Assembly (NCBI GenBank): GCA_945643635.1
Contig: CALZFC010000009.1
Span: 4,569,501 to 4,633,500 of the forward strand
Length of the DNA: 64,000 bases
Reading direction: 5' to 3'
Source of the DNA: Allodiplogaster sudhausi
Taxonomy: Eukaryota > Nematoda > Chromadorea > Rhabditida > Diplogasteridae
Below the pieces are notes generated by a model that was not told the DNA's origin, ran no database searches, and saw only the letters and a list, made by a program, of their open reading frames with translations. Below are positions 13,312-25,152 of the stretch, in pieces. Numbering within the stretch: the first letter of the stretch is position 1; each line of letters opens with the position of its first letter. The position numbers and the translations under genes were made by a program.

Positions 13312-15145
13312 ACATGTTTACTTTTGTTACGGAACTGATGAAACAAATTTGACAACCGTGTATTCTTTCTGAATCTTCCTCTATTAAAGGAGGTGTGAAG
13401 AACCAAAAAAGGTGGGAAACTGAAAAAAGCCCAATCTCAATTTTAATTTTGGAAACCTACTATGTATGTCAATGGTGTTTTGTCTTCTTCTGTATTATTC
13501 TCTCCCTTCCTAACTCCTTCGTACCGGGCATTAAAATCAATTGCATTTTGTGACTCTTGTTATCACCATTGGAAGTTCAAATCACAGTTGCCTTCAGCAT
13601 TTCAGTGCGACATGACATTCAGCTAGAACATTCTAGTGGCTAGCACAATAGCAGCCATCATGTATGTACTTTTGCTGCTTGCAGACGGAAGGAAGACTCG
13701 GGAAAAGGGTATCTGTGTTCTTACTGGGAAGCCGTTAAATGTTCAAACTGCATCTTAAAAAGATTTACGAGACAAAAAAGTGTTCGTTAGCCACTGCCCT
13801 CAGGTTGTCAGACTTCTTTGACGACACCCACACTGAATAATGGAAAGAGGATCGAGTTGATCTCCTACATCAATTCATTTAGAATTTTGTAATGGACAAT
13901 TTTGGATATAACGATAGAGATGTAGTACGATTGCACTGCAAATGCACATGTAAGCATCTTGATGCTTACTATCTGCTGCAAACTCCTTCTTTCCATGACA
14001 TTATTCTCCCTCCCCTTTCCATCACCCGCTATATCTATTTTCTCATTCATATGTCTATGTGAACTGCGTTATGACGAAAACTCAAGAATACGGGACTGCT
14101 ATCAATCCCTGATCTGGCTTATCTCACTGATATCTGTGTTCTTCTTGTCGCTGCCTCCTCCGTACTCGCTCTCTGGAGAGGGGACCGCATGACGATTGTT
14201 TGGCATTTTTTCTATCAATCTTGAAGAAATATTTTTGTTACGATCTCTAAGATTAACTGAGAACAAAGTTGAGGTACGAAATATGGGGATAGAGAAATTG
14301 AAATGATGAAACAAAAGTACGTACATTGGAAATGTCAAAGTGAGGGCAGTGGTCAAAGTACAAAGAGAAGTCATTCCTTTCTCATGCCTTCTTTTTTGGT
14401 GGAGATCCCCGATAGCATTCTATTATTCTCTCCTTTGTTTCTTTGACTCTTTCACTAAATCCTTCCCAGTATAAATATACTGGATAAGAATGAGAGAAAC
14501 GGAAACGGAGGAGGAGCGGCTTGAGGAGTTCTTATCAGATGACCGTTCCTACTTGCTACTGTTTCCTGTGTATTCTTTTGATTTGCAGAAAGGAAAAGAC
14601 GTACATATGTATATTCAATGAGATGAGAGTAGGAGAGAAGGGAGACAGAGAGAATGAGAGAGCAAGAGAAAATGGCACAAAGAATGAGAAAAGAAAAATA
14701 TTGTTTTGCAATAGGCCAGCCTGGCACCTTCCATACTTTCTAATCCCCGCCTCTTTCTTCAAATATCCAATCAGCACTTCGTATCTTTCTCCCAGCCCTA
14801 TGGCCAAGGCTGGACTCTACTTCATTTTTTGTTACACTTTGATATTTCTGCCGTCAAATAGAATATTATATATTAAATATGTACAGAACATATTTAATGA
14901 TCATTATAAGCCCTATTGCCTCTACATGTTTATCTCTTGTCATATCAATTTCCGGAACGGACGAAAGGAAAAAAATTCACTGATGAAAATCATCAATGAA
15001 AGATTAACATGATCTGCCTTTCCGTCGCTTTGCCGTTCTGAAATACAGTCACGTGAAAGAAATCCTGCATTGCGCTATCTTCGCGATTCACCGATGCCTG
15101 ATATCTCCTTAACCAAAGTGAAGACTTATTAATTTAAATAATTTC

Positions 15146-15150
15146 AGTGA
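15146..15150 (+). promoter_or_regulatory. Acceptor-like site just before the ATG of the second ZP-C-like gene
   Basis: AATAATTTCAG ends at 15,148 and the ATG begins at 15,151, leaving a two-base leader. This is strongly reminiscent of spliced-leader trans-splicing. A 5' UTR intron would also fit. Confidence 0.45.
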
Positions 15151-18100
15151 TGACTGTTTCGCGATTTCAAGTACTTGCCCTTGCAGTGCTTCAAGTTCAT
15201 CAGGCCAGTAGAGCTGGAATCACTATTACGACTTTTTTATATTCAAGTGTTCGAATACGTGATTTACATATGCATAGTATACATATAATGATTATTTGTT
15301 GAATAAGGAATAAACACATAATAATCTTCATTTCAGGCTTTCGGCCAATTCATCAGAATTTGCCATTCTCCAGACGATGACGGCAACTGCAGCGACTCAA
15401 TTGTAATGAACGAGAATAGCGGGACTTATTTGGGCGAGATTCCCGCTGACGATCGCATTTTTCTGAACGTTGTTGACAACACGTGTAAGCTTCATATTTT
15501 TATTCTTTGTTACCTCTACTATCGAGTAATAGCTTGTTATATCACAAGTTGTCTTAAGTATGATAAATACTTGCACTTCTCCCTAACTAGACAATTTAGC
15601 AGAGCAATTCGGCATGAGCACAAACTTGGCGCTCTTCAACTGCTATCTCGTGCGCGTTGACGAGCAACCATCGCATGGGAATCGATTTATCGGAAAAGGG
15701 TGAGTATCTTCCTACATCTTATGCATCTTTTCTTGAATAAAAAAAAAGCAACTTCCGAAATAAAATAAATGTAGTATCAGATTCACGTGTCCATGTGCTA
15801 CATTTCTCGCTTTCTACCAAAAACTCTCATTCTTTTATTATCAGCTGTCCAGAGAAAGAGGGAATCGTAATCCGCCGACACCGCCGCTCGATCCTAATTG
15901 AAGCTACTCTTGGACAGCTGCTTCCCAAGCTTGCCGACTACTCACTACCCTTCCGCATCCACTGCTTCGTCATGAAGTGCTCGAGCAGACGCGGCAGGCG
16001 AAGGAGACGGGATATCATCCAGGTGTGTGTTTCATTTCTTTTTATTGTACTTGAAATTCAATTCTAAACATGCCGCTGAAATTAAACATCTTTTGGTTCA
16101 AAGCCGAGCTTTTGATTGAACGAAAAACACTTTTTCCATTGACTATTAGTTGACATTGACTAGCCATTGACAATGCAGGCATGCCCCGATTCACTCCTCT
16201 GTCCATCTCGCACTGCTTGGCGACCACGTCTCGAGCACCTCAGCGAAGCTGTCACCGAGGCTGTATTTCGAATCAAGCCGCCCGCGCCATTTAAGACAGC
16301 CTCAAGCATCGCTCAGGGTCCCATCCAGACATTGTCGCCATTCATTAGACTCTGCCGGACATGGACTGTAGATGAAGAGTGCGTCGACTCCCTTGCCATC
16401 AATCCAACTGATGGCTCGTACGCCTCTCCACTCTCCGTCGATCAGAGCATCACTTTCTACGTCGTCGATAATTCACGTACGAATATTAAAGAATTTTGTG
16501 AAACATAAATAAATGTTATAATTATATAAAATCGCAAATTTAATATGAAACTGCTATGTATGTTAATAGTTTGTAGCACAATGTATGTATGTATGTATGT
16601 ACATACATACATACACAATCCGTAGCTGAATTGTAGTGAGTCACTTTGGCAAGGCGTCCACGACTGCGCCCTACAACTGCTACTTCGTGCGAGGTGACGA
16701 AGAACCGGCTGAGACGAATCGATTCATCTGGCAAGGGTGAGAAAATAATATATGATGTAAAAAAAGACAAATAAATTGAAAGTTTGAGACTCTTTTACAT
16801 TGTGATACAAGACCCAATATATTTACATGCATACTTATACTTATACTTTGACGTCACCGAAGTGCACGTGGGTGTGAACACATATGCGTATATTTTATTT
16901 GAGGTGTCCTGAACGAGATGGCGTAATTCTGCATCGTAGCAGCCGATTGATCTTCGTAGAGGTCGAAGTCGGCGTACTTCTGGAGCGCGAAGTCGACACA
17001 GACACACTCGCAGATGCTTCCTTCCATATCCGCTGCTTCGTCGTCCACTGCTCGCTCAGGAAGAGCACACCAATGAATGGACACGTTCGTTGATTAGGCC
17101 TTTTCCGGTGAGGGAGGTAGATCGATGCTACCCTCAGGAGTGTCCACCGCTGACTCTCTGCCAGGGCGCTCGTCGCTGGTTGCCCCGTGCCGAGTTCCTT
17201 GATGAAGCCGCCTCAGCTGCGGCCATTCGTATCAAGCCACCAGAGCAAGTCAACTACTTTTCATTCGTTATTTCCTTTTATCCATTAAAATTACTTATTA
17301 AGGAAAATATATTTTTATATTATATTATATGTATATATATATATTATAAAACCTAAACTTTACTTTAGATGTCTGCACCCGTGATCCAAGTGTGCAGGAC
17401 GCCACAGAACGATGAGGATTGCAGGCAATCCATGCCGATTAACACATTTAGTCGAACCTATTTGACGGCCATCTTCAATGACGAGAACGTATTCTTTGCC
17501 GTCGTTGACAAAACGAGTATGTTTTACGCGAACATAATATGAACGTTATTCAATCAATGTGAATTGTCTTATCTTAGTGCTCCTTAATGCCTGCTACCAA
17601 AATCTGGTCAGACATGCTTATCATTCTGTACCGCAATAATTTTTTTTCAGCGCAGCAATTCGGCAAGAATACACTGACGCTGCCTTATGATTGTCACATG
17701 CTACAACGGGGTGAGCAGCCTTCGGAAGAGAATCGATTCATCCTTCGAGGGTCAGTCTTATTCCTTGATACCATAAGGAGAGTTAGCATCTGGATTGAAT
17801 AGTCGAAGTAGTATGATAAGCATTACAAAGTGTTAAAGACAAGGATTTAAAATTGAGAGTAAAACGATAAAAAATATAGGTGCCCGGCGCGGCATGGCAT
17901 AACAATGTACCGAAGCAAGCGGCCATCCCGCGTCGAACTCCTCTTGGGTCCGTTGCTCGGCGACTGGGACGACTTCTCGCGCCCTTTCCACATCCTCTGC
18001 TCGGTGGTTCAATGCGCAAACAGGACGAGCACGCCAGCGAATGACAATGTCAGAACAATAAATAACATTTCTAAATTACATTTCCGAATATAAGAAGCAA

Positions 18101-18281
18101 ACAAAATGACCAAAATACAATTCAGGAATGCCCGAGTCCATATCACTGCGACCACCCTGAGCCATGGGAGCCACGCGAAGAGTATCTGGACAAGGCCATC
18201 TCAGAAGCCGCGATTTCCATTCGATCACGAGATGAGCTCTCAACGGCATTCATCGATGACACCGACGAATTGCTGAAGTGA
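15151..18281 (+). CDS. Secreted protein with three ZP-C-like eight-cysteine modules
   Basis: Twelve exons: 15151-15195, 15337-15484, 15600-15699, 15845-16022, 16179-16476, 16637-16736, 16904-17084, 17138-17248, 17369-17516, 17651-17750, 17880-18048, 18126-18281. All introns are GT-AG and phases match, giving 577 residues. The signal peptide core is FQVLALAVLQ. Three modules follow, each with the same eight cysteines as the upstream paralogue. The exon between modules R3 and R4 is fused (298 bases), so an intron boundary kept elsewhere is absent there. Module R3 carries an arginine-rich run (RRGRRRRR) between its sixth and seventh cysteines. The intron at 17085-17137 is only 53 bases. The tail DDTDELLK is acidic and no membrane anchor is seen. 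The end of exon 1 (donor at 15,196) is the least certain boundary. The function is unknown beyond a probable extracellular structural role. Confidence 0.85.
15337..16286 (+). repeat. Coding module R3 with polybasic insertion
   Basis: Exons are 148, 100 and 178 bases, then the first part of a fused exon. All eight cysteines are present. The third exon is nine bases longer than the 169-base form because of the arginine-rich segment after FRIHCFVMKC. Confidence 0.85.
16341..17248 (+). repeat. Coding module R4
   Basis: It begins inside the fused 298-base exon, then has exons of 100, 181 and 111 bases. Landmarks are IRLCRTWTVDEEC, VVDNS, NRFIWQGCP, FHIRCFVVHC and ECPPLTLC. The third exon is 12 bases longer than the 169-base form. 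It is the most diverged copy in the region before the HC pair. Confidence 0.85.
16581..16616. repeat. Palindromic (ATGT)n(ACAT)n microsatellite
   Basis: About five ATGT units switch to ACAT units around a central GTAC, giving a near-perfect inverted repeat of about 36 bases. It lies in an intron of the three-module gene, 20 bases before the acceptor at 16,636. Confidence 0.9.
17369..18233 (+). repeat. Coding module R5
   Basis: Exons are 148, 100 and 169 bases plus the first part of the last exon, the same lengths as R2. Landmarks are VCRTPQNDEDC, QQFGKNTLTL, NRFILRGCP, FHILCSVVQC and ECPSPYHC. An NRT N-glycosylation sequon follows the sixth cysteine. Confidence 0.85.
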
Positions 18282-19068
18282 TTTTATTGAAGAGACAGCC
18301 TGCCTTTGCTTGGGCTAACACATATTCCTTTATTTGCGATTGGAGTCCGTTCAAATGACAGGGTTTTTTATTTCCGTTAGATAGGCCTGTTACAAGTTGT
18401 TAAAAATATCTGGAATGTCAAGTGTTATAAAGCTCGTTGTCTTATGAATATTAGTCGAACTAGGGGCCAATTCAATAAATGATTAATTAAAGAATATATA
18501 AGCGTGCATCCCTAGGGAGTACACCGTCCACTCTGATTCTTTTTCCGGCGGATCCAGCATCTCAATCGGATTCCTCTCAAAGCCTCGAGAATACCCAATC
18601 GAGAAGCCCAATTTGCATAGAATATATTCCGTCTCGTTTTCTCGCTTAGTATCCATCTCCTCGCTGCCCCTCTCTGTCCTTGAAAATTGCTTTGAGCGAT
18701 CTCTTTCCTTACAACAGATTTCTCTTGCCTTTGCATATTTTTCCCAATTATTCTTGAACAATGCCAATATTAAAATGACTGCCACAAATTAAATCTGTTT
18801 CAAGCTTGGGGCAAGGTCTAAACAATAATGGTTAGAACATGTTCACAACGGAAGTCAACAGTCAATAGATCTTACAAAATATGAAGTAGATGAAGAATGA
18901 AGGATTGCACATTAAACGACTTCGCGTATTTAACAAATAAAAAATTAACAAATAAGAAGTAAATGAAACAATACACATAAACAATTCTGATATTTAATAA
19001 ATTATTTGAAACATTGTTCATTTGAGCAAACTTCATAAGATTTACTATCTTCATAAGAATCTTGCTTC
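18282..19068. other. Convergent intergenic space between the three-module gene and the minus-strand membrane gene
   Basis: The two stop codons face each other about 790 bases apart. On the minus strand an ATTAAA at 18,993-18,998 sits 71 bases after the stop at 19,069 and could end that transcript. Minus-strand AATAAA hexamers at 18,367-18,372 and 18,329-18,334 would instead give overlapping 3' UTRs. A 100-codon frame on the minus strand (18,483-18,785) lacks an ATG and is not called. Confidence 0.5.
18474..18479 (+). promoter_or_regulatory. Candidate polyadenylation signal AATAAA
   Basis: AATAAA lies 193 bases after the stop of the three-module gene and is followed by an AT-rich stretch. It is a good candidate for that gene's 3' end. 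Confidence 0.5.
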
Positions 19069-22045
19069 CTAAAGATAACGAGACAAGGGCGTAGAGGAGG
19101 AGTATGAATGGGGCAGGGCGGTAACCTCGAGAATGCCCGTCTCGGTCGGAGGAAGCGGCACGGGCTGGTCGTACGACGATGGCTGAGCATTTGTTATTGG
19201 TTCAAAATAAAGTGAATACAAATTCGACTCTGCTTTTTAAGAAAGTAAAAAGTCTGCTGAAGCGAGTCCTTTCGAAGTTTCGCAATTTGAAACGCAAAGT
19301 TAATTAAGCATACAAGATTCGTTGCATTTTAATTCCTACCGGTCTGATTCCAAAGAGTGCATTGACGCGGTCGCCCGCCAGATAGGGATGCCAGTCACTG
19401 TCCAGCTTTGCGATCACTCGGCCTCAACACTGATATTATCAAATAATTTTTTTTTTTTAAATATTTTATTAGAAAACATTTTTATCAATGAAAATATGCA
19501 CGTAAACATTTAGGTTAGAAAAAAAAATTCCTTTGAATCTTAGTGTCTGCCATATTCTTGGAAAGCGGCAACAAGAAGATTAACGCTTTGTTTAACTCAT
19601 CCCTATCGGCATATTTATCCTTCTTGAACCCGGCTGGCTGGTCACCTACTCACACACTTGTCATCTGACAGACGCTCCAGGCAGCGGCAGAGAAAAGTCC
19701 CCCCGTCCACCCTTGCAAAGTCGGCTGCATCATTCTCCATGCATATTTGTAAGCGAAGACCATACTCGCTGGATCTTCTTCCTTTCTTTTTTCCCTCCTT
19801 TCACGTTCTTTTAGTTCTTTTACTTCTTATTCTCGTTTTATACCTTGACATTAAACTAATCTTTCATGTATACTAAGCCGTTTTTTCTTCCTATGACCTT
19901 TCCGACAATTGTACCCATAGAGCGATGAGTCAGAAAATTCTTCGCCAGATTCAACTGCCTACTTACATATATATGGAGCGCGGCTCAATAAGCCTAATCA
20001 GCAAGTTTGCATGCGCAAGAACACGACGAATGACGAGCATGTTTTTACTGTTGCTTTCTTCATGTTTGTCCATTTCTTCCGTGTTTTATTCGCGATTCTC
20101 AATGCTTTTTAATGCTGAGCTCCCGCTATCAACTCTTACGTCAGTATCTTTCTAACAATAGATGGCGCAGATTTCATAGACACACATCTGTAGAATCTCA
20201 TGACAACGTTTCTTTAGTCTATGAAATGTAAACACGGCGAGTTTTAGGTGAAGAATATGTTTGTGGTGCATTACTTTATTTCTCGAAATGAGGACGAGAT
20301 ACTTCAAGTGCATATTATGTGAGGGGCAATTTTGGCAAAAGTGAGCTTACCATCAACGGTGCGAATCGGCCGCCGCGTGCCGGCGGTTTTGGGGCGCGCG
20401 AGGGGCGGCGCACGTGACGCGTGTGGTTGCGGCCTCCTCCCGCGCACGGGCGGACTCGTAGGCGACCACGGCGTATCCGACTGGATTTCTACAGAAAACA
20501 CAATTTTTTTTTATGTTGCCGAGAAATAAGTTTAAAAAACTAGTTCCTTCACAATTAGGCTGACAATGAGATTTCCTGTTGGGGGAGCGAGTCTTCGTTT
20601 GAATATGGAAATAGAAAATACTGAAGAAAAACCGTACCGATGATCTCTTCTTCCTCGTCGAACGAGAAGGGCGTCGGCTCGGGCGGACGATTGGACGGGA
20701 CGAACGAGGCATCTCTCTCCGCCATTTCGACAGCAACTAGACGAGATAGCTTCGGGAAGAGATAGAGGGAGAGAGGGAGGAGAGGAGACAGACAGAAAGA
20801 GAGAGAGAGAAAGAAAGAGAAAAGGGAGAGGACAACGGTAACGAAGCGTCTCCTGTTCAAGTCGTTACGCTTCAACCGGAGAAAAAGGAGAAGGAGGATG
20901 CGACAAGCTAGATAAACGAAGAAAATGGTGAAGAGAAATGGTTGATAAAAATAGAGTGAGGGAGGAAATGGGTAGAGGCACGAGATAATGAGCAGCTTTT
21001 GGGGGGAATAGCCAAGAGCCAGCACCATCAGTCATGGCCGGAGATACTTCTTCTTCTTCTTTTTGCCTTCGCCGCCCAGGACGGCGTCTCGCGGCGTTAG
21101 CAACGGCTGCCTCCTGTGCCGGATCGGTTTGCGCTGACTCCTCCCGCGATAATGACTCTCGTGGTGGCCCTGAAAGGTGCACGTGGCCTGCAGCACTTTG
21201 ATTCAATTTATTGATTCTTTTTTATTATGTCCTTTTGGAACGAGAGATATGACGAATGTGGTCTCTCTACAATCAAAAAGGCAATTCCACATCTTGGCAA
21301 CTGTCATGTATTCGGGTGTCCTTTTCGTGTTCAGCGTAAGAGTCCGAAATTCACATTTCTGTCTTCTCATTTTTCAGCAACCACAACGGCTCTTAAATCA
21401 AGAGTAGAGACAGATAGAGACTGAGAGAGAGAGATTGCTTTACTGTTTTCACCCATGCATAGCCAATACGCGTCTATTGCACTTCAGCGGAAACTCTAAT
21501 GAAAATCGGTGTGCCTGATTTGTTTTTACCGTCATTGTTCTTTTTCCGTCTAAGATTGTTTTCATTGAAAGATAAAAATTTGCAATGAAATAATTAGGTA
21601 AGCAAACATGCTATTCCAAGCTTAATTCACTCTTCACTTCGTCTCTACAACTTCTTCCTGACCTAGCGCTTTCTATTATTTGACATTTCAGTTAATGTCC
21701 TTATGGCTTTTTGCTTCTTCTTCTTCTTCATCTGCTGCGCCTCATAGTTGCTCTCGAACTACCAGAGATCAAGAGAAGTGGAGAGAGACAGAGAGAGATG
21801 GGAAAAGGAGAGAGAATGAACAAGGACAGAAGAGGCCAGCAGAGAAAGCAGAGAAACAGATGGAGAGAGGAATGAGCAGAGAAAGAGCACTGAGGCCATC
21901 CGACCGAGACTCATCTCAACGTCTATGACACCTCTCTAATGAACGAAGAGGAGCTGGCTTCAGAGGAATAGAATGATAGAGTGACTGGCCATGAGATGGA
22001 GAAGCAGAGAGTGATAGATAAAGAGACGATAGATGGATGGTTAGG

Positions 22046-22089
<44 letters not shown>

Positions 22090-24424
22090 AGAGAGGAGTA
22101 AGCGAGCATTAGTGGCGTGAGTGAGTGGTCCAGCATGGCTTTCGCCTTGCCCTAGTCGGCCTGCCATTGGTCTTCTCGACTTTCACGTATTTGTGTGCTT
22201 ATATCTCTCGTTACGTGTGTTCTGAATGGGTGTCTTTGTACGCCAGTGGAGAAGATCGCCTCCACTTTCCGGCATCGCTGCTCAACACCAGCTTTCCAGG
22301 AAAGTCGCCTTCCCCAGGTCTTCTCCATCGGCTTCATCTCTATTTCCCATGCAATGCTTTGGCCTGCAGATTTTATGACAGAAGGACAAAAAGTCTAAAT
22401 TACGAGAAATATTTTTCGTCCATTTTTGTGCATTCTGTGCTGTCTCCTCTCTTAACTTTTCATCATTGCTGCTCCTCAATTACATCTCTTTGGCTGCCTG
22501 CAGAAGCACTTTTCGCAGTGGCTATGGAACGAAGTCTGAAAAAGTATTTTGAATAATTAAAAGAAGAATGAACCCGGATCGGCTCATTCGAGCTCTCTTT
22601 GAATAACAAACAGTTCACAGCAAGAAAGCGAATTCCATTTTCTCTTCTGGCTATTATGCAGGGGACTTCATCGTAATATTTAAGTATCGAAATACCATTT
22701 TTTGCCGCTTCCACATCTCCGCTACGATCGGCTCCTAGGTACATAAATAAGTCGTCGCTTTTCTCACTTCTCGGTATTTCTGTCCAGCTCTAATGTCTGC
22801 AAACATCTGCAAGTGTCTTAATCTGCCTCTATTTCTTTCAATTTGCGCAGCATTTCCATTTCTAATGATTCGCTGTTTCTCTTATCCGATCATTGTGTCC
22901 TGTCGTCTTCGGTCTCCTTGCGCTTTTGGGAAGGCTACGCCACAAACACCATTGGATCGCAGGTGGTTCGTTCATTGGTTGGTTCATTGCTACCAGACGC
23001 ATGTTTCTCATTTCAGGGTTATTGCTAAATGAGAATATGACGAGAGAATTAGCCCCTAACTGATGTCTTCCTATCCATACATAGCTCTTCCTCTCTCTCT
23101 TCCTCTGCATCTCTCTCTTGTTTTGCGTTCTTTAATTCGAGAGCACCCGACTCCGCCCCGTCAGGGCGAGAAGACACTCGCCGAGACATGCGCGCATGTG
23201 CAAAGTGGCGTAAAGGAGAAGCCAACGAGGAAGAAGTCGCAATCCCTTGTAGAGAAATAAGAAGTTCCGTGTTGTCAACGACGTCCAAATCTCAGTTCTC
23301 ACTTCCATAATTATTAATTTTTTGCTGCCACACTGTTTGGAGTGCCCCACGATCTCTTTCACACTTTTTAAAGGATCACAATGCGAAAAGATTTAGGGAA
23401 ACAGATAAGAAGGAAAGAAATCTCAATGGTGCGCTGTGACCATGCCTCAGAAAGCTTGTACCCCATCTTCAATTTCTTTGAGCATTTGCTACAGCATCTC
23501 TATCAGTTTGTACATGAGTAGTGTGAAGGGGAGAAAAGACCCGGCCCGGTCTCGTCTGGCATCCGTGCGTGTCGCGCCTTCCCTGTTTTGACAGTGTATG
23601 GGCCGCGCCTTTCATGCCGAATTATTGAGCTTCTCCTCCCCCTCCCCTCGCTCTCCCTAATATCTCAAGAGCCCTGGAGGAGGATGAGAGCGAGACAGCG
23701 ACCGAAGAATGGGTCTGTCTTCATCTGCTTCTTCGCATTCATCTCTCTCTCTCTCACTCTCAATTTCTCTCTCTCTCTCTCTCTGTCTCTGTTTCTCGTA
23801 CACTTGTCGTCTTGCACCAGGGCTCTTTCTGTATTCTCTATATGACAAGCCTCTTACTTCTCTTGAGGATCTCTCTCTTTCTCGTTCTACCTCTCCTCTC
23901 CAATCTCCTTCTCGCGCTCTCTCTCTCTCTCTCTTGTCATAATCTACCACTTACATATGCATTTGTATTGCGAGCGTCGACTGTCTCACTACGATTATTA
24001 ATGGACGCATCATCGGATTCGTGCAATCAATTATACGTGCATGAACGCACTTTTATGCGATTCATAAAAAAAAGCGAACCTCTCAGATCGTCAGGCTTTT
24101 CAGGCTGCGGAAGGTTGGAAGCTGCCGGGGGCTCGCCTCTATCTTCCTTCTTCCCAAGTACACCCGTCTCTCGCTGATCGCTGCAATCACAACGAGTCTT
24201 CACACGAACTTGCATCGACTTCGGTAAGCAATTATGATTTAATTGGTTTTTCATTTTAGCATAATTTATCATCTTTTTTATGGTGAATAAGATTAATGTT
24301 AGATCGTTCATGTTCGTTCAAAATTCCTAATCGTAGAATTGCCGTCGCGTCTTGCTCTTGTGCATAGCCAGAAGGAACATCAACACTTCTTCTCGAGTTC
24401 CCTCTAACACACTCTCACTCGTCT

Positions 24425-24455
<31 letters not shown>

Positions 24456-25093
24456 CCTCTTACTACTTCTCGGATGGATGGACTTGTGCGCCTACCAGAA
24501 TGAGCGTCTTCACCACTACCAGCAACGCGCCTCTGCCCGCCACCACCCACGACGCACCACTGCGGTACGCCTCTTTCTCGTTCTTCTATCTTTTAATGTC
24601 TCTTCTCTCATTCACCTCTCCACTCCTCTTTCAGCTTTTCATCTATTTCCCCATATCATATTATTTGTGCGATATCATGCCGTGCTATTGTCTTGAAAGA
24701 TCTCTGATGACTCAGTGCTATATCGCTCTCGCTCTACTATATCCATGCTTCTTCTCTCGCTGCGAATTGTTGTTCCTCTCCGCCGCCGAGGTGTGCCATT
24801 CCTCGTCTTTTTCTCGCCTCTTTCCTTCTCTCTATCTCTCCCTCCCTTATCAGATTCATATCGTGCGTATCTGCCTCCCGCGAATAGTCATTTCTGCGCT
24901 TATTGCAAGAGCCGTAAATTGAAGGAAATGATCTCGTTTGCGCTGTTCAGCTGCTATTCTCTCTAAAATATGATGTTTTCGCAAATGCCAAGAAGGATGT
25001 AAAAATAACTATGAGCTTTACAAATCTCTCATTCTCTTTATCTCTATCTCTCCCTTCCTCTCCCCCTCTTTTCCTTTCTTACTCTCTCTCTCA

Positions 25094-25152
<59 letters not shown>

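Larger units (their letters stand above)
12854..15150. other. Intergenic region between the two ZP-C-like paralogues
   Basis: About 2.3 kb holding the first gene's 3' UTR and the second gene's upstream region. I looked for further copies of the module (GCP, HCFVVQC or NRFI landmarks) and found none, so no relic module is visible between the genes. Confidence 0.6.

Noticed and set aside
18483..18785. Minus-strand frame of about 100 codons between the convergent genes
   Set aside because: It begins at GTG with a stop just upstream and has no ATG. It overlaps the likely 3' UTRs and resembles no family.
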